Assembly (NCBI RefSeq): GCF_004005855.1
Contig: NZ_SACL01000001.1
Location: 1-64,000, forward strand
Origin: Rhodovarius crocodyli
Lineage (GTDB): Bacteria > Pseudomonadota > Alphaproteobacteria > Acetobacterales > Acetobacteraceae
DNA: 64,000 bases
Direction of reading: 5' to 3'
The notes under the pieces were generated by a model. The model saw only the letters and a program-made list of their open reading frames with translations. It had not been told where the DNA came from and ran no database searches. The translations under genes and the position numbers were made by a program. Positions 47,079 through 58,784 of this stretch are shown piece after piece; the first letter of the stretch is position 1; each line of letters begins with the position of its first letter.

Positions 47079-47972
47079 TCAGCGGATCAGCGGCAGCGCC
47101 TTCAGCTCCGCTTCCGCTTCCTCCAGGAACAGCGCCACGCGGCGCGGCGGGTGCGGCCCGGCGGGGCGCACCAGCTGCACCGGCATCGCGGGCGGCTCGT
47201 ATTCCGGCAGCAGCCGGGCGAAACGCCCGGCCGCGATGTCGTTCAGCACCTGATAGGACAGCGCGGTCGCTATCCCCTGCCCGGCCGCCGCCACGGCCAG
47301 GGCGGCCTCGATATGCGTCACCGCCAGGCGGGGGGTGAAGCGATGCACGACGTCCCGGCCCTTGTGGCGGAAGCGCCATTCGCGCGCCATCGGCCGGCTG
47401 GCCGTGAAGATCAGGGCGTGGCGGCCGAGCTCGGCCGGCGTCAGCGGCGTGCCGTAGCGGGCCAGATAGGCCGGGCTGGCGACCAGCACGCGCCGCACCT
47501 CGCCCACGCGGCGGATCTCCAGGCTGGCCTGGGCGATGGGGCCGATGCGCAGCGCCACATCCTGCGCCTCCTCGATCATGTCCAGGTTGCGGTCAGAGAG
47601 GGTGAGCTCCGCCCGGATGCCCGGGTGCCGGTCCAGGAAGCCCGCCAGCAGGGGGGCGACATGCCGCCCGCCGAAGATCACCGGGGCGGTGACGCGCAGC
47701 ACGCCCTCGGGCCGGTCCTCCCGGCCCGTGAGCGCGGCGCGGTAATGGGCCAGCACCTCCCGCGCCTCGGCGGCCAGGCGTTGCCCTGCCTCGGTGGGGG
47801 AGACGCGGCGCGTGGTGCGCTCCAGCAGCCGCGCACCCATCCGCGCCTCCAGCGCCTGCATCGCCCGCGTGACCGAGGGGCCTGAACGCCCCAGGCGCCG
47901 CGCGGCCTGGGCGAAGCCGCCGCCGTCGATGATGGACAGGAAGGTTTCCAGCTCCTCCAGCCGATCGGTCAT
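47079..47972 (-). CDS. LysR-family transcriptional regulator
   Basis: 297 aa. Winged helix: LEELETFLSIIDGGGFAQAARRLGRSGPSVTRAMQALEARMGARLLERTTRRVSPTEAG; substrate domain from VLRVTAPVIFGGRHVAPLL. CrgA/DsdC-like subgroup. Divergent from the GST gene; an imperfect dyad lies in the 94-bp shared leader, so it probably controls the GST-FMN protein pair and itself. Confidence 0.94.
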   Translation of the reverse strand: MTDRLEELETFLSIIDGGGFAQAARRLGRSGPSVTRAMQALEARMGARLLERTTRRVSPTEAGQRLAAEAREVLAHYRAALTGREDRPEGVLRVTAPVIFGGRHVAPLLAGFLDRHPGIRAELTLSDRNLDMIEEAQDVALRIGPIAQASLEIRRVGEVRRVLVASPAYLARYGTPLTPAELGRHALIFTASRPMAREWRFRHKGRDVVHRFTPRLAVTHIEAALAVAAAGQGIATALSYQVLNDIAAGRFARLLPEYEPPAMPVQLVRPAGPHPPRRVALFLEEAEAELKALPLIR

Positions 47973-47993
47973 TGCTGCACCTGTTGAAATAAT

Positions 47994-48034
47994 GCCTTGC
48001 CGTATTCGAGCATTCTTTCATGATTCGGCAAAGC
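47994..48034. promoter_or_regulatory. Imperfect dyad between LysR and GST genes
   Basis: GCCTTGCCG (47994-48002) and CGGCAAAGC (48026-48034) are inverted copies with one mismatch, 23 bases apart, in an AT-rich divergent leader. Position and symmetry fit a LysR operator. Confidence 0.45.
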
Positions 48035-48066
48035 GCAACTTAGGGCCACCGAACCAGGAGGCCCTT

Positions 48067-48690
48067 ATGACCGAACTCACCCTTCACGGCGGCGCCCTGT
48101 CCGGGCACGTCCATCGCGTGATGCTGCTGGCCCGCATGCTGGGCGTGGCGATCCGCATGGAGCCCGCCCCGCCCGCGGTGCGCCAGAGCGACGCCTTCCG
48201 CGCCATGAACCCGCTCGGGCAGATCCCGGTGCTGCAGGACGGCGCGCTGGTGTTGAGCGATTCCAATGCGATCATGGTCTATCTGATGCGCCGCTACGGC
48301 GCCGGCAGCGCCTGGATCCCGACCGACCCGGTGCTGGAGGCCGAGATGCAGCGCTGGCTGAGCCTCGCGGCGGGTGAACTGGCCTTCGGCCCCGCGCGGG
48401 CGCGGCTGGTGCTTCAGTTCGGCATCGCCGAGGACCTGCCCCATGCCCAGGCCATCGCCGCCAGGCTGCTGGGCTTCATGCAGCGGCACCTGGCCGGCCG
48501 CGACTGGCTGGTGGGCAGCACGCCCAGCATCGCCGACCTGGCGCTGGCCAGCTATGTCGCCGTCGCGCCGGAGGGCGGGGTGTCCCTGGCGCCGTATCCC
48601 GCCGTCACCGCCTGGCTGTCCCGCCTGCGCGCCCTGCCCGGCTGGTTCGACATGCCGGCAGGCCCCAACCCGGTGGAGGCAGCAGCGTGA
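48067..48690 (+). CDS. Glutathione S-transferase
   Basis: 207-aa cytosolic GST. The thioredoxin-like N-domain (TLHGGALSGHVHRVMLLARMLG) has Ser in the position where GSH is usually activated, NPLGQIPVLQDG with the cis-Pro and LSDSNAIMVYL, which binds the GSH gamma-glutamate. The helical C-domain follows (LVGSTPSIADLALASYV). AGGAGG precedes the ATG. It is translationally coupled to the next gene. Confidence 0.94.
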   Translation: MTELTLHGGALSGHVHRVMLLARMLGVAIRMEPAPPAVRQSDAFRAMNPLGQIPVLQDGALVLSDSNAIMVYLMRRYGAGSAWIPTDPVLEAEMQRWLSLAAGELAFGPARARLVLQFGIAEDLPHAQAIAARLLGFMQRHLAGRDWLVGSTPSIADLALASYVAVAPEGGVSLAPYPAVTAWLSRLRALPGWFDMPAGPNPVEAAA

Positions 48691-49514
48691 ACGCCGGCTT
48701 CCTGCCTTTTCACGCCGGTGAGAAGGCCGCCCAGCATCTGGCCGGCGTCGATGTCGCCCAGGCCCCGATCCGCCCCTTCATGCCTGACCAGCACCGCGAC
48801 TTCTTCGCCTCCCTGCCGCTGCTGTGGGTGGCGCTGCCCGATGCGAACGGGGCCCCGCTGGCCACGGTGCTGTCGGGTGAGCCCGGCTTCATCGACAGCC
48901 CGGACCCGCAGCGCCTGACCATCGCGGCCCTGCCCGCCGCGCCACTGGTGGCCCGGCGGGGTGCGCCCATCGGGCTGCTGGGGCTGGAGCACCACACCCG
49001 CCGCCGCAACCGCGCCAACGGCCATGTCGAGAGCATCGGCCCGCTGGGCTTCTCGGTGCGGGTGGAGGAGAGCTTCGGCAATTGCCCGCGCTTCATCACC
49101 CCGCGTGAGGCGCTGCCGGTGGCGCGCCAGCGCGAGACCCAGGCCCTGGCGGCGCTGGATGCCGATGCCCGTGCCCTGATCGGCACGGCCGATACGGCCT
49201 TCATCGCGACATCGGGCGCGGCGACCGGCGGCATGGACATGTCCCACCGCGGCGGCCCGCCGGGCTTCATGGCGCTGGAGGGAGAGACGGTGACCATCCC
49301 GGATTTTCCGGGCAACCGCTTCTTCAACACGCTGGGCAATCTGCTGCTGGAACCGCGCGCCGCGCTGCTGCTGCCTGATTTCACGCAAGGGCGCGCGCTG
49401 CTGCTGCAGGGCCGGGCCGAAACGCGCTGGGAGGGAGAGCGCGCCGTGCAGTTCCACACGGAACATGCGTGGTGGCAGGAAGGGGTGCTGCCCTTCACCT
49501 GGGCGCCGGCCTGA
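48687..49514 (+). CDS. FMN-binding split-barrel protein with two PNPOx-like halves
   Basis: 275 aa. It seems to hold two related pyridoxamine-5'-phosphate-oxidase-like units: first half FASLPLLWVALPDANGAPLATVLSGEPGFI; second half IGTADTAFIATSGAATGGMDMSHRGGPPGF then IPDFPGNRFFNTLGNLLLEPRAALLLPDF. It starts with GTG overlapping the GST stop (GTGA). The pair GST plus this protein under a LysR gene recurs in many proteobacteria (from memory); it may detoxify electrophiles. Confidence 0.85.
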   Translation: MNAGFLPFHAGEKAAQHLAGVDVAQAPIRPFMPDQHRDFFASLPLLWVALPDANGAPLATVLSGEPGFIDSPDPQRLTIAALPAAPLVARRGAPIGLLGLEHHTRRRNRANGHVESIGPLGFSVRVEESFGNCPRFITPREALPVARQRETQALAALDADARALIGTADTAFIATSGAATGGMDMSHRGGPPGFMALEGETVTIPDFPGNRFFNTLGNLLLEPRAALLLPDFTQGRALLLQGRAETRWEGERAVQFHTEHAWWQEGVLPFTWAPA

Positions 49515-49532
49515 CGGCGCCCAGGATGTCCC

Positions 49533-49766
49533 TCAGCTGCCGCAGCGCCCCCGCGACGGGCCGGTGGCGCGCGCACGGGCGGGGGGCGTCTCCACCTCGC
49601 ACATCGGCTGGACAGAGATCACCAGCTCCCCCGGCGCGGAACCGGCCGCCGAGAAGTAGCCGTCCAGGGCGGCGACGATGCTGGACCTGATATCCTGGGA
49701 GGAGTCGCCCTGTGCCTTCCAGCTGACATGGCCGGCGGGCGACTTGATGTTTATCTGCAACTTCAT
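49533..49766 (-). CDS. Small hypothetical protein
   Basis: 77 aa, not recognised. The first half looks folded (LQINIKSPAGHVSWKAQ, then IRSSIVAALDGYF, PGELVISVQPMCEVE); the C-terminal 20 residues are Arg/Gly-rich and disordered-looking. Codon use is like the neighbours and the start lies at the edge of an AT-rich leader (49770-49860) with a dyad at 49782-49806. No strong ribosome site is seen. It may be real but short; moderate confidence. Confidence 0.55.
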   Translation of the reverse strand: MKLQINIKSPAGHVSWKAQGDSSQDIRSSIVAALDGYFSAAGSAPGELVISVQPMCEVETPPARARATGPSRGRCGS

Positions 49767-49781
49767 CGCGGTGGTATTTCA

Positions 49782-49806
49782 GACCAATTCACTAAACAAT
49801 TTGGTC
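49782..49806. promoter_or_regulatory. Dyad in an AT-rich leader
   Basis: GACCAA and TTGGTC flank 13 bases of AT-rich DNA. The surrounding stretch 49770-49870 is the most AT-rich in this part of the window and lies upstream of the small minus-strand gene. It may be an operator; no regulator is adjacent. Confidence 0.4.
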
Positions 49807-49894
49807 AATGATATACCCTATCCTAAATGTATGCGTAAGTTACAATTCCCCAAGCATTAATTAACCAAGTTTTGAATCGGATATTCGCGGGCCA

Positions 49895-50668
49895 CTAGCC
49901 CTGGTGCTTGGGCGGCGCCTGTTCCAGCAGCCGGGCCCGCAGCCCGGGCGGCAGCGCCCCCACCAGACGCGACATCGCATAGAGCCGGCGCGGGAAGGCG
50001 ATGCGAAGCTTTCCGGCCGCGATACCGTCCAGCATGCGCTTCGCGGCCTGATCGGGCTCCATCAGAAACGGCATGGGAAAGGCGTTGCGCGCGGTCATGG
50101 GCGTGCGGATGAAGCCCGGGCACAGCGCGTGCATGCGGATGCCGCGCCGGCGCTCCGTGGCATCCCGTGCCTCCGCCCAGCGCTGGACCGCGGATTTGCT
50201 GGCGCAATAGGCGGGCGCGCTGGGCCCGGCCACGAAGGCCGCCAGTGAGGCCACCACCGCCACATGGCCGCGCCAACCGTCCTCGGCAGCCGTCTGCGCG
50301 GCCATCACCTCCATGGCCGGCAGGCAGGTGTTCAGCACGCCGGTCACGTTGGTGTCGAACACGTCGCGCGCGGCCTGGGCGGGCTCCGTGGCATCGCCCG
50401 TGCCGGTGCCGATGCCGGCATTGGCCAGCACCAGGTCGAGACGCCCGGCCCCCAGCACCCAATCCTGCATCGCATCCGCATCGCGCACGTCCAGCACGCG
50501 GGTATGGGCCGCAGCACCCTGGGCGCGGCATGCCTCGGCCACCGCCTCCAGCCGGGCGGCGTCACGGCCGGACAGGTGCAAGGTGGCACCCGGCATGGCC
50601 AGGGCGCGCGCCAGCGCCACCCCGATGCCCGAGGAAGCGCCCGTGATCAGCGCATTCGCGAAGCGCAT
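49895..50668 (-). CDS. Short-chain dehydrogenase/reductase
   Basis: 257-aa classical SDR. GASSGIG (10-16) binds NAD(P); LANAGIG, VASLAAF with the catalytic Ser, and YCASK with Tyr and Lys complete the site. The C-terminal tail (about 225-257, RRLYAMSRLVGALPPGLRARLL) resembles membrane-attached SDRs. The ATG overlaps the thioesterase stop (TGATG). It belongs to a unit with the thioesterase and the serine hydrolase. Confidence 0.94.
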   Translation of the reverse strand: MRFANALITGASSGIGVALARALAMPGATLHLSGRDAARLEAVAEACRAQGAAAHTRVLDVRDADAMQDWVLGAGRLDLVLANAGIGTGTGDATEPAQAARDVFDTNVTGVLNTCLPAMEVMAAQTAAEDGWRGHVAVVASLAAFVAGPSAPAYCASKSAVQRWAEARDATERRRGIRMHALCPGFIRTPMTARNAFPMPFLMEPDQAAKRMLDGIAAGKLRIAFPRRLYAMSRLVGALPPGLRARLLEQAPPKHQG

Positions 50669-51078
50669 CAGCCCTCGGCCTGGGCGCCGTCGCGCTCGAT
50701 CATCAGCGCGCGGGCCTCGGGTGGGATGGGGATGCGGGTGCCGGCGGCATTGTCCACGCAGACGATGACGGCGGTGCATTCGAACACGCGCTCGCCGTTC
50801 TTCAGCACCGTGTATTCATGCACGAAGGAAGTGCGGCGCAGACTGGGCACCGCCAGCACCAACTCCACCTCATCCCCGAAGGCGAGCGGCGCCAGGTATC
50901 GGACGGAAAGCTGCCCGACCACCGGCCCCACCGAATGCGGCTTGAAGCTCTGCCCCAGGCTTTCCCAATGCGCCACGCGCAGATCCTCGAACCACACCAG
51001 GTAGGCTGTGTGGTTCACATGCCCGTGCATGTCGCAATCGGACCAGCGGACCCGGTGCGCGCGGCGGATCGCGTCCAT
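50668..51078 (-). CDS. Acyl-CoA/ACP thioesterase, 4HBT hotdog family
   Basis: 136-aa hotdog-fold thioesterase. Conserved opening [26 protein letters not shown] with the active-site Asp, and later [17 protein letters not shown]. The ATG shares a base with the stop of the serine hydrolase. Substrate unknown; its closeness to the acpXL block (divergent) makes an acyl-ACP or acyl-CoA substrate from fatty-acid metabolism plausible, but that is inference. Confidence 0.92.
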   Translation of the reverse strand: MDAIRRAHRVRWSDCDMHGHVNHTAYLVWFEDLRVAHWESLGQSFKPHSVGPVVGQLSVRYLAPLAFGDEVELVLAVPSLRRTSFVHEYTVLKNGERVFECTAVIVCVDNAAGTRIPIPPEARALMIERDGAQAEG

Positions 51079-52112
51079 TACGCGACGGCTTCCCGCACCA
51101 GGCGCATCGCCTCGTTCAGATGTTGCGGGTCCAGCCAGCGGAACACGCAGACCAGGTCCTCGGCGGGCTCCACCCAGCAGGTGGCCCCGCCGGCGCCCGA
51201 GAAGCTGAAGGCGCCTTCGCTGGCCGCCGGCCATTTGGTGCGGCCCGTGTTCAGCCAATAGAGGTAGCCGTAATGCGGGTTCAGCGCGCAGGGGGTGATG
51301 CTGTCCTTCACCCAGCCCTCGGGCAGGATGCGCTTGCCTTCCCACACGCCGCCATTGGCCGCCATCTGCACCACGCGCAGCTGGTCCTCGGCGCTGATCG
51401 ACACGCCGCCGCCCCAATGGGTGCCGCCGGGCACGGACTGCATCCGCTTGCCGTCCACCTCGACCCAGGCGGTGTCATAGCCTTCCCACTTCCAGGTCGT
51501 GCTGGCCCCGATCGGGTTCATCACGCGCTCGGCCCAGACTTCCGGCAGCGGGCGGCGGAACACGCGCAGCAGCGACAGCGACAGGCGGTTCACCCGCACA
51601 TCGTTGTATTCCCAATAGGAACCGGGCGGCTGCAGCTGGCGGGTGCTGCGCTTCGGCCCCGAGCCCTCACGCGACAGGGTGCGGCCGCGGTCGATCAGGT
51701 CGGACTTGCCGAACAGCTCGCCTTCCCATTCCGAGGTATTGGTCAGCAGGTGCCGCCAGGTGATGGTGGCGTTCTGCGGGCTCTCGAAGCCGCCATCCTG
51801 CACCAGCTCCCGCACCGGGCGGTCGATGTCCGCGATCAGCCCGTCACCCACCGCGATGCCGGTCAGCATGGACAGGTAGCTTTTCGCCACGCTGAAGGTC
51901 TGGTCGACCTGCTTCGTGTTGCCGGTGGTGCCCAGCACCTCTCCCTTGCGGGTGATGATGGCGTTCACCGGGCCGCGCGGGTGCACGGGGCCGACCGGCG
52001 TGTTGTCGGGCGGCGGGTCGAAGAAGCCGCTGTCCAGATGGGCGCGCAGGTCGCGCGGCCAGGGCGTCTCATGGGCGGCGATGAAGTCCAGGGCATCGGT
52101 GATGGTCGTCAT
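51078..52112 (-). CDS. Beta-lactamase-fold serine hydrolase
   Basis: 344-aa member of the class C beta-lactamase/penicillin-binding-protein superfamily. SxxK is SVAK (Ser74, Lys77); the YxN element seems to be YND in [14 protein letters not shown] and GAGGATC are in the C-terminal part where KTG stands in lactamases. No signal peptide is seen, so it is more likely an esterase or amidase than an antibiotic resistance enzyme. It is the first gene of the unit and divergent from acpXL. Confidence 0.88.
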   Translation of the reverse strand: MTTITDALDFIAAHETPWPRDLRAHLDSGFFDPPPDNTPVGPVHPRGPVNAIITRKGEVLGTTGNTKQVDQTFSVAKSYLSMLTGIAVGDGLIADIDRPVRELVQDGGFESPQNATITWRHLLTNTSEWEGELFGKSDLIDRGRTLSREGSGPKRSTRQLQPPGSYWEYNDVRVNRLSLSLLRVFRRPLPEVWAERVMNPIGASTTWKWEGYDTAWVEVDGKRMQSVPGGTHWGGGVSISAEDQLRVVQMAANGGVWEGKRILPEGWVKDSITPCALNPHYGYLYWLNTGRTKWPAASEGAFSFSGAGGATCWVEPAEDLVCVFRWLDPQHLNEAMRLVREAVA

Positions 52113-52211
52113 GGGGCGCAGGCTACAGGGTGGGCGGCGCTGGACAAGTGGTGCCTGACGGGCCAAACGGCTCTACCAAACACCCAAGCCTCTGCCAGGG
52201 AGTCGCCGCGC

Positions 52212-52493
52212 ATGGCCGCCGATACCTTCGACCGCATCGCCGACATCATCGCGGAAACCGCGAATGTCGATCGCGCCACCATCACGCCCGAGGCGCATGT
52301 GATCAACGACCTCGGCATCGACAGCCTGGACTTCCTGGACATCGTCTTCGCCATCGACAAGGAATTCGGCATCAAGGTGCCGGTCGAGGCCTGGACCGAG
52401 CAGGTGAACACGGGCAAGGCCCCGGCCGAGCAGTTCTTCATCATGAAGGGCCTGGCCGAGCGCATCGACGAGCTGGTGGCGGCCAAGGGGTGA
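52212..52493 (+). CDS. acpXL: Acyl carrier protein AcpXL
   Basis: 93-aa specialised acyl carrier protein for the very long 27-hydroxyoctacosanoate-type fatty acid of lipid A. The body [22 protein letters not shown] and [22 protein letters not shown] closely matches rhizobial AcpXL (recalled). The phosphopantetheine serine is Ser38 in DSLD. GGGAG precedes the ATG. It heads a GTGA/ATGA-overlapping four-gene set in the same order as the rhizobial acpXL-fabZXL-fabF2XL-fabF1XL set. Confidence 0.93.
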   Translation: MAADTFDRIADIIAETANVDRATITPEAHVINDLGIDSLDFLDIVFAIDKEFGIKVPVEAWTEQVNTGKAPAEQFFIMKGLAERIDELVAAKG

Positions 52494-52939
52494 TCCTCGA
52501 ACGCTTCTCCATGCTGGACCGCATCGTGGCCCACGATGCGGAAACCCTGACGGCGGAAGCCACCCTGCCCCTGGAAAGCCCTGTCTTCGAGGGCCATTTC
52601 CCCGGCTTTCCGATTCTGCCAGGGGTATTGATGATCGAGACGATGGCGCAGGCCGGGGGCTGGCTGATGGTCAGCCGCCTGGCGTTCGAGCGCATGCCCC
52701 TGCTGGCCAAGGTGGGCGAGGCCAAGATGCGCGGCATGCTGCGCCCGGGCGATGCCGTCACCATCGAGGCGAAGCTGGTGCATGACGGCTCGGGCTATGC
52801 CGTGCTCGCCGGCCGCATCAGGGACGCCGCCGGCAAGCCCGTGGCGGATGCCGAATACACGCTGCGCACCCTGCCCTTCCCGGAGGAAAGCCTCCGCGCG
52901 CTGGTGCGGGCCCGCGGCACGGAGCTGGGACTACCATGA
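52490..52939 (+). CDS. fabZXL: 3-hydroxyacyl-ACP dehydratase FabZXL
   Basis: 149-aa hotdog dehydratase for the AcpXL-bound chain. Motif [23 protein letters not shown] contains His36 and Glu50, 14 apart as in FabZ. The GTG start overlaps the acpXL stop as GTGA. It has an extra C-terminal tail ([23 protein letters not shown]) compared with housekeeping FabZ. Confidence 0.93.
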   Translation: MILERFSMLDRIVAHDAETLTAEATLPLESPVFEGHFPGFPILPGVLMIETMAQAGGWLMVSRLAFERMPLLAKVGEAKMRGMLRPGDAVTIEAKLVHDGSGYAVLAGRIRDAAGKPVADAEYTLRTLPFPEESLRALVRARGTELGLP

Positions 52940-53912
52940 CTGTCGCTATCACGGGCCTCGGCCTGATCTCCTGCCTGGGTGAGGGCCGTGAGGCCCACTC
53001 CGCCTGGCCCGCCGAGCCCGTGCTGGACGAAACGGGCTTCGCCCCCTTCCCCATCCACCCGCTGACGCCGCTGAAGCTGGAGGACCACATCCCCCGGCGT
53101 GAGTTCCGGCAGATGGAAGGCTGGCAGCGGCTGGGCACCCATGCCGCCGGGCTGGCCATCGCCGATGCGGGCGCGGGTGCGCTGGTCGGCCAGATGGACC
53201 TGATGGTGGCCGCCGGCGGCGGCGAGCGCGACACCACGCTGGACGCGACCCTGCTGGCCGAGATCCTGACCGTGGCGCCCAGCGACCGCGAGGCCTGGCT
53301 GAACCGCAAGCTGGGCGAGGGGCTGCGCCCCACCCTGTTCCTGGCGCAGCTGTCCAACCTGCTGGCCGGCTCCATCTCCATCCTGCACAACGTCGCCGGT
53401 TCCTCCCGCACCTTCCTGGGTGAGGAAGCGGCCGGCGCCGAGGCGCTGCGCGTGGCCCATGCGCGCGTGGCCGACGGTACCTCCCGCATCATGCTGGTGG
53501 GGGCGGCCTGGATCGCGGCCCGCTGGGACAATCTGCTGACCTACGCCCCCTGGCTGCAGCAGAACGCCTGGGCGCCCACCGCCGAGCGCGAGAAGCTGGT
53601 GCCCGGCAGCGGCGCGGCCTTCCTGGTGCTGGAAAAGCTGGACGCCGCCCTGGCGCGCGGCGCCAGGCCATTGGCATTGCTGGAGGAAGTGCGGACCGAC
53701 ATGGTACCGCTCGACACCGGCGCGCCCGATGTCTCCGCAGCCCCCTTCCAGGCGCCCGCCGGCGCCCTGGCCGTGGCGGACGCCACCGGCCACCTGATGG
53801 AAGCCGCCTTCCCGATGGCCGTGGCGATGGCCGCCCTGGCCGGCAAGCAGCACGTCACCGGCTTCGGCCACCGCCATGGGCATTTCGCGGCCACCGTGAA
53901 GGAATACCGGGC

Positions 53913-53916
<4 letters not shown>
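52936..53916 (+). CDS. fabF2XL: Beta-ketoacyl synthase-like FabF2XL, lacks active-site Cys
   Basis: 326-aa KAS-fold protein, shorter than usual (about 410). It opens VAITGLGLISCLGEG. Where active synthases have TACS/TACA it reads GEEA, with Glu164 at the Cys position. The first catalytic His (NAHGT) is missing, while the second survives in DATGHLMEAA. This is the pattern of a chain-length factor or inactive partner. It overlaps fabZXL and fabF1XL (both ATGA) and probably forms a heterodimer with FabF1XL (inference). Confidence 0.88.
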
Positions 53917-55181
<1,265 letters not shown>

Positions 55182-55187
55182 CGCTGT

Positions 55188-55435
55188 CTCGGGGGCTCCG
55201 CCCCCGGACCCCCACCAAGGGGCGCTGCCCCTTGGAACCCCGCCAGGAGCCTGTGGCCCCTGGACCCACTTGAGTCTTCTGAAAGTTTGGGGAAGGGGCT
55301 GAAAGCGAACGCGGGGTCAGAGCGCGCTCGGTGCCCCTTCCCCACACTTTCAGCTCCCGGTTTCCAAAGGCCTTTCGGCCTTTGGCGGGTTCCAAGGGCA
55401 GAGCCCTTGGTGGGGTCCGGGGCGAAGCCCCGAAA
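55188..55435. repeat. Dispersed structured repeat, copy 2
   Basis: Same architecture and orientation as 29471-29725: a G5/C5 stem near the left edge, CCAAGGGG/CCCCTTGG (55215-55235), the 20-bp core arm (55279-55298) and its reverse complement with one mismatch (55334-55353), then TTTCCAAAGGCCTTTCGGCC and a perfect CCAAGGGC/GCCCTTGG stem (55392-55410). It lies between convergent fabF1XL and lptM. Confidence 0.85.
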
Positions 55436-55446
55436 CCAGCGCCCCA

Positions 55447-55565
55447 TCACCGTGCCGGGTATGCCCTCGGGTACACGATCTGGTCTTGCGGCCCGGGCGG
55501 GCGCGGCGGCCCGGCGCGGCCGCAGGCGGCCAGCAAGGCCAGGGCGAGCAATGCGCTGAGCAGTC

Positions 55566-55569
<4 letters not shown>
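55447..55569 (-). CDS. lptM: Small outer-membrane lipoprotein LptM (YifL-like)
   Basis: 40-aa lipoprotein. A short signal with lipobox LAAC gives Cys16 as the lipidated residue; the mature peptide [11 protein letters not shown] ends in the IVYPRAYP box typical of this family, which helps the LPS translocon LptD mature in E. coli. The ATG overlaps the argH stop as ATGA with AGGAGAA upstream. In many proteobacteria lysA follows; here it does not. Confidence 0.85.
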
Positions 55570-56969
<1,400 letters not shown>

Positions 56970-56975
56970 TGGAAG

Positions 56976-57521
56976 ATGCACCTTTCGCAAGCCTTGCACC
57001 GGAGAATGGTGCTTGGGGCGGTTCTAGCCACCCCCTTTGCCCCGCGTCCAGCCGGGGCGGCGGGATCGGGCGGTAATGGCGCGCATCGTATCCGTGAGGG
57101 CCGTCGCCCGCTGCCCGATTTCACCTTCCTGGAGGCGGACGGCACCAGCCGTTCCGCCAAGGATTTCCAGGGCAAGGCGCTGCTGATCAACCTGTGGGCC
57201 ACCTGGTGCCCGCCCTGTGTCGCGGAAATGCCGGCGCTGGACCGCGCGGCGGGTATCCTGGCGCCGGAGGGTTTTTCGGTGCTGCCGCTGTCCTCGGACC
57301 GGGGCGGGGCCAACCAGGTGCGTGGCTTTTATGAGCGCACGCAGGTGAAGAACCTGCCCGTGGTGCTGGACCCGCGCGGGGCGGCGGCCCGGGCCTTCGG
57401 CGCGCGCGGCCTGCCGACCACCATCATCGTCAGCAAGGCCGGAGAGGAAGTGGCCCGTGCCGAGGGCGAGGCGGAGTGGGACGACGCCCAGATCCTGGCG
57501 ATACTTCGGCGCCTGGCGTAG
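56976..57521 (+). CDS. TlpA-like thioredoxin-fold protein
   Basis: 181-aa exported or membrane-attached reductase. The N-terminus ([22 protein letters not shown]) is signal-like. The thioredoxin fold has active site WCPPC (Cys78, Cys81) in [13 protein letters not shown] and the cis-Pro GLPTTIIV. Likely acts in periplasmic disulfide reduction, for example of cytochrome c maturation. A later ATG at 57006 is possible. The lyase-thioredoxin divergence is common in alphaproteobacteria (from memory). Confidence 0.9.
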   Translation: MHLSQALHRRMVLGAVLATPFAPRPAGAAGSGGNGAHRIREGRRPLPDFTFLEADGTSRSAKDFQGKALLINLWATWCPPCVAEMPALDRAAGILAPEGFSVLPLSSDRGGANQVRGFYERTQVKNLPVVLDPRGAAARAFGARGLPTTIIVSKAGEEVARAEGEAEWDDAQILAILRRLA

Positions 57522-57568
57522 CGACCGGCCCCGGCGCGGCCTAAGCTGGCCGTGCCAGGGGAAGAAAC

Positions 57569-58780
57569 GTGAAGCCCGCTACCCGAATCATGTTCCTCGC
57601 CGCGACGGTCACGGCGATCTCTCAGTTGCATCGTGCCTCATTGAGCGCGCTCGGCCCCGATGTCGCGCGGGAGCTGGACATGCCGCCGGCGGCGCTGGGC
57701 GCGGCCGGGGCGGCCTTCTTCTTCGCGCTGATGGCGGGCCAGATCCCGGTGGGCATCGCGCTGGACCGCATCGGCCCGCGCCGGCTTACCCTGTGGCTGG
57801 CGCCCGCGGCCATGGCGGGGGCCGCGCTGCAGGCCTTCGTGCAGGACGGCACGCAGCTGTGGTTGGCGCGCTTCCTGATGGGTATCGGCTGCTCGGCCGC
57901 CTTCATGTCGCTGGTGGTCCTGTGCACCACCTGGGCGCGCGGGGCCGAGAGCACGAAACTGCTGACCCAGGGCTTCGCCTTCAGCCAGATCGGGCTGGTG
58001 GTGGCGGGCGCGCCGCTGGCCTTCCTGGCGCTGTGGACCGGTTGGCGCGGGGCCATGCTGGCCACCGCCGTGCTGACCCTGGCGGCCACGCTCTGGTGGT
58101 GGCGCGACGCGCAGGACGCGCCGCCGGGCACGCCGCCCCGGATCCCGCGTGAGAGCCTGCTGCGCGCCTTCATCGGCCAGTTCACCGTCTGGGCCACGCC
58201 GGGGCTGCACCGGCTGCTGTGCATGCACATGGTGGGCTATGCCGCCATGGCGACGATGCTGGCGATCTGGACCGCGCCCTATCTGCGGGATGTGCAGGGG
58301 CTGGACGCCACGGGGCGGGGCTGGGTGCTGCTGGCCATGGTCGCGGGGCTTCCGGCGGGGTTGCTGCCGCTGCCCCGTATCGAACGGCTTCTGGGTGGGC
58401 GGCTGCGCACCGTGGTTACGGGCGCGCTGAGCACGGCGGCCATCCTGGCCGTGCTGGCGCTGGTGCCCGGGCTGCCGCTATGGGCCGCGACGCTGCTGCT
58501 GGTGGGCCTGTGCGTCACCAGCGCCTATCCGGTGCTGGTGGTGGCGGAAAACCGCGCCCTGTTCCCGGACCATATGGCCGGGCGTGCCGCGACGACGCTG
58601 AACCTGGCGCAGGTGCTGGGCAGCGCGGCCTTGCCGATCGCGGTTGGATGGGTGGTGGGCGCCTGGCCGGAAACCGGCGGCGTGCGGCCGGAGGCAGCCT
58701 ATCGCGCGGGGTTCGGGTTGATCTCGCTGGCGCTTGTGGCCGGGGCCGCCGGCTATGCGCTGCTGCCCAAGGGCAGATAG
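57569..58780 (+). CDS. Major facilitator superfamily transporter
   Basis: 403 aa, about 12 membrane helices. The N-half holds the MFS motif A-like GIALDRIGPRRLTLW and the family's RFLMGIGCSAAFM; a central loop at about 190-205 separates the halves. Substrate unknown; the nitrate/oxalate-like NarK/OFA group is a loose fit. The start is GTG at 57569 after GGGGAAG. It is followed by a hairpin terminator. Confidence 0.9.
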   Translation: MKPATRIMFLAATVTAISQLHRASLSALGPDVARELDMPPAALGAAGAAFFFALMAGQIPVGIALDRIGPRRLTLWLAPAAMAGAALQAFVQDGTQLWLARFLMGIGCSAAFMSLVVLCTTWARGAESTKLLTQGFAFSQIGLVVAGAPLAFLALWTGWRGAMLATAVLTLAATLWWWRDAQDAPPGTPPRIPRESLLRAFIGQFTVWATPGLHRLLCMHMVGYAAMATMLAIWTAPYLRDVQGLDATGRGWVLLAMVAGLPAGLLPLPRIERLLGGRLRTVVTGALSTAAILAVLALVPGLPLWAATLLLVGLCVTSAYPVLVVAENRALFPDHMAGRAATTLNLAQVLGSAALPIAVGWVVGAWPETGGVRPEAAYRAGFGLISLALVAGAAGYALLPKGR

Positions 58781-58784
58781 AAAA

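Noticed and set aside
51078-52112. Serine hydrolase as an AmpC-type resistance gene
   Set aside because: No signal peptide, and KTG and a clear YxN are not seen.
52200-52204. A GAGTC (GANTC) site just before the acpXL start
   Set aside because: A single site is expected by chance at this base composition; no sign of CcrM control.
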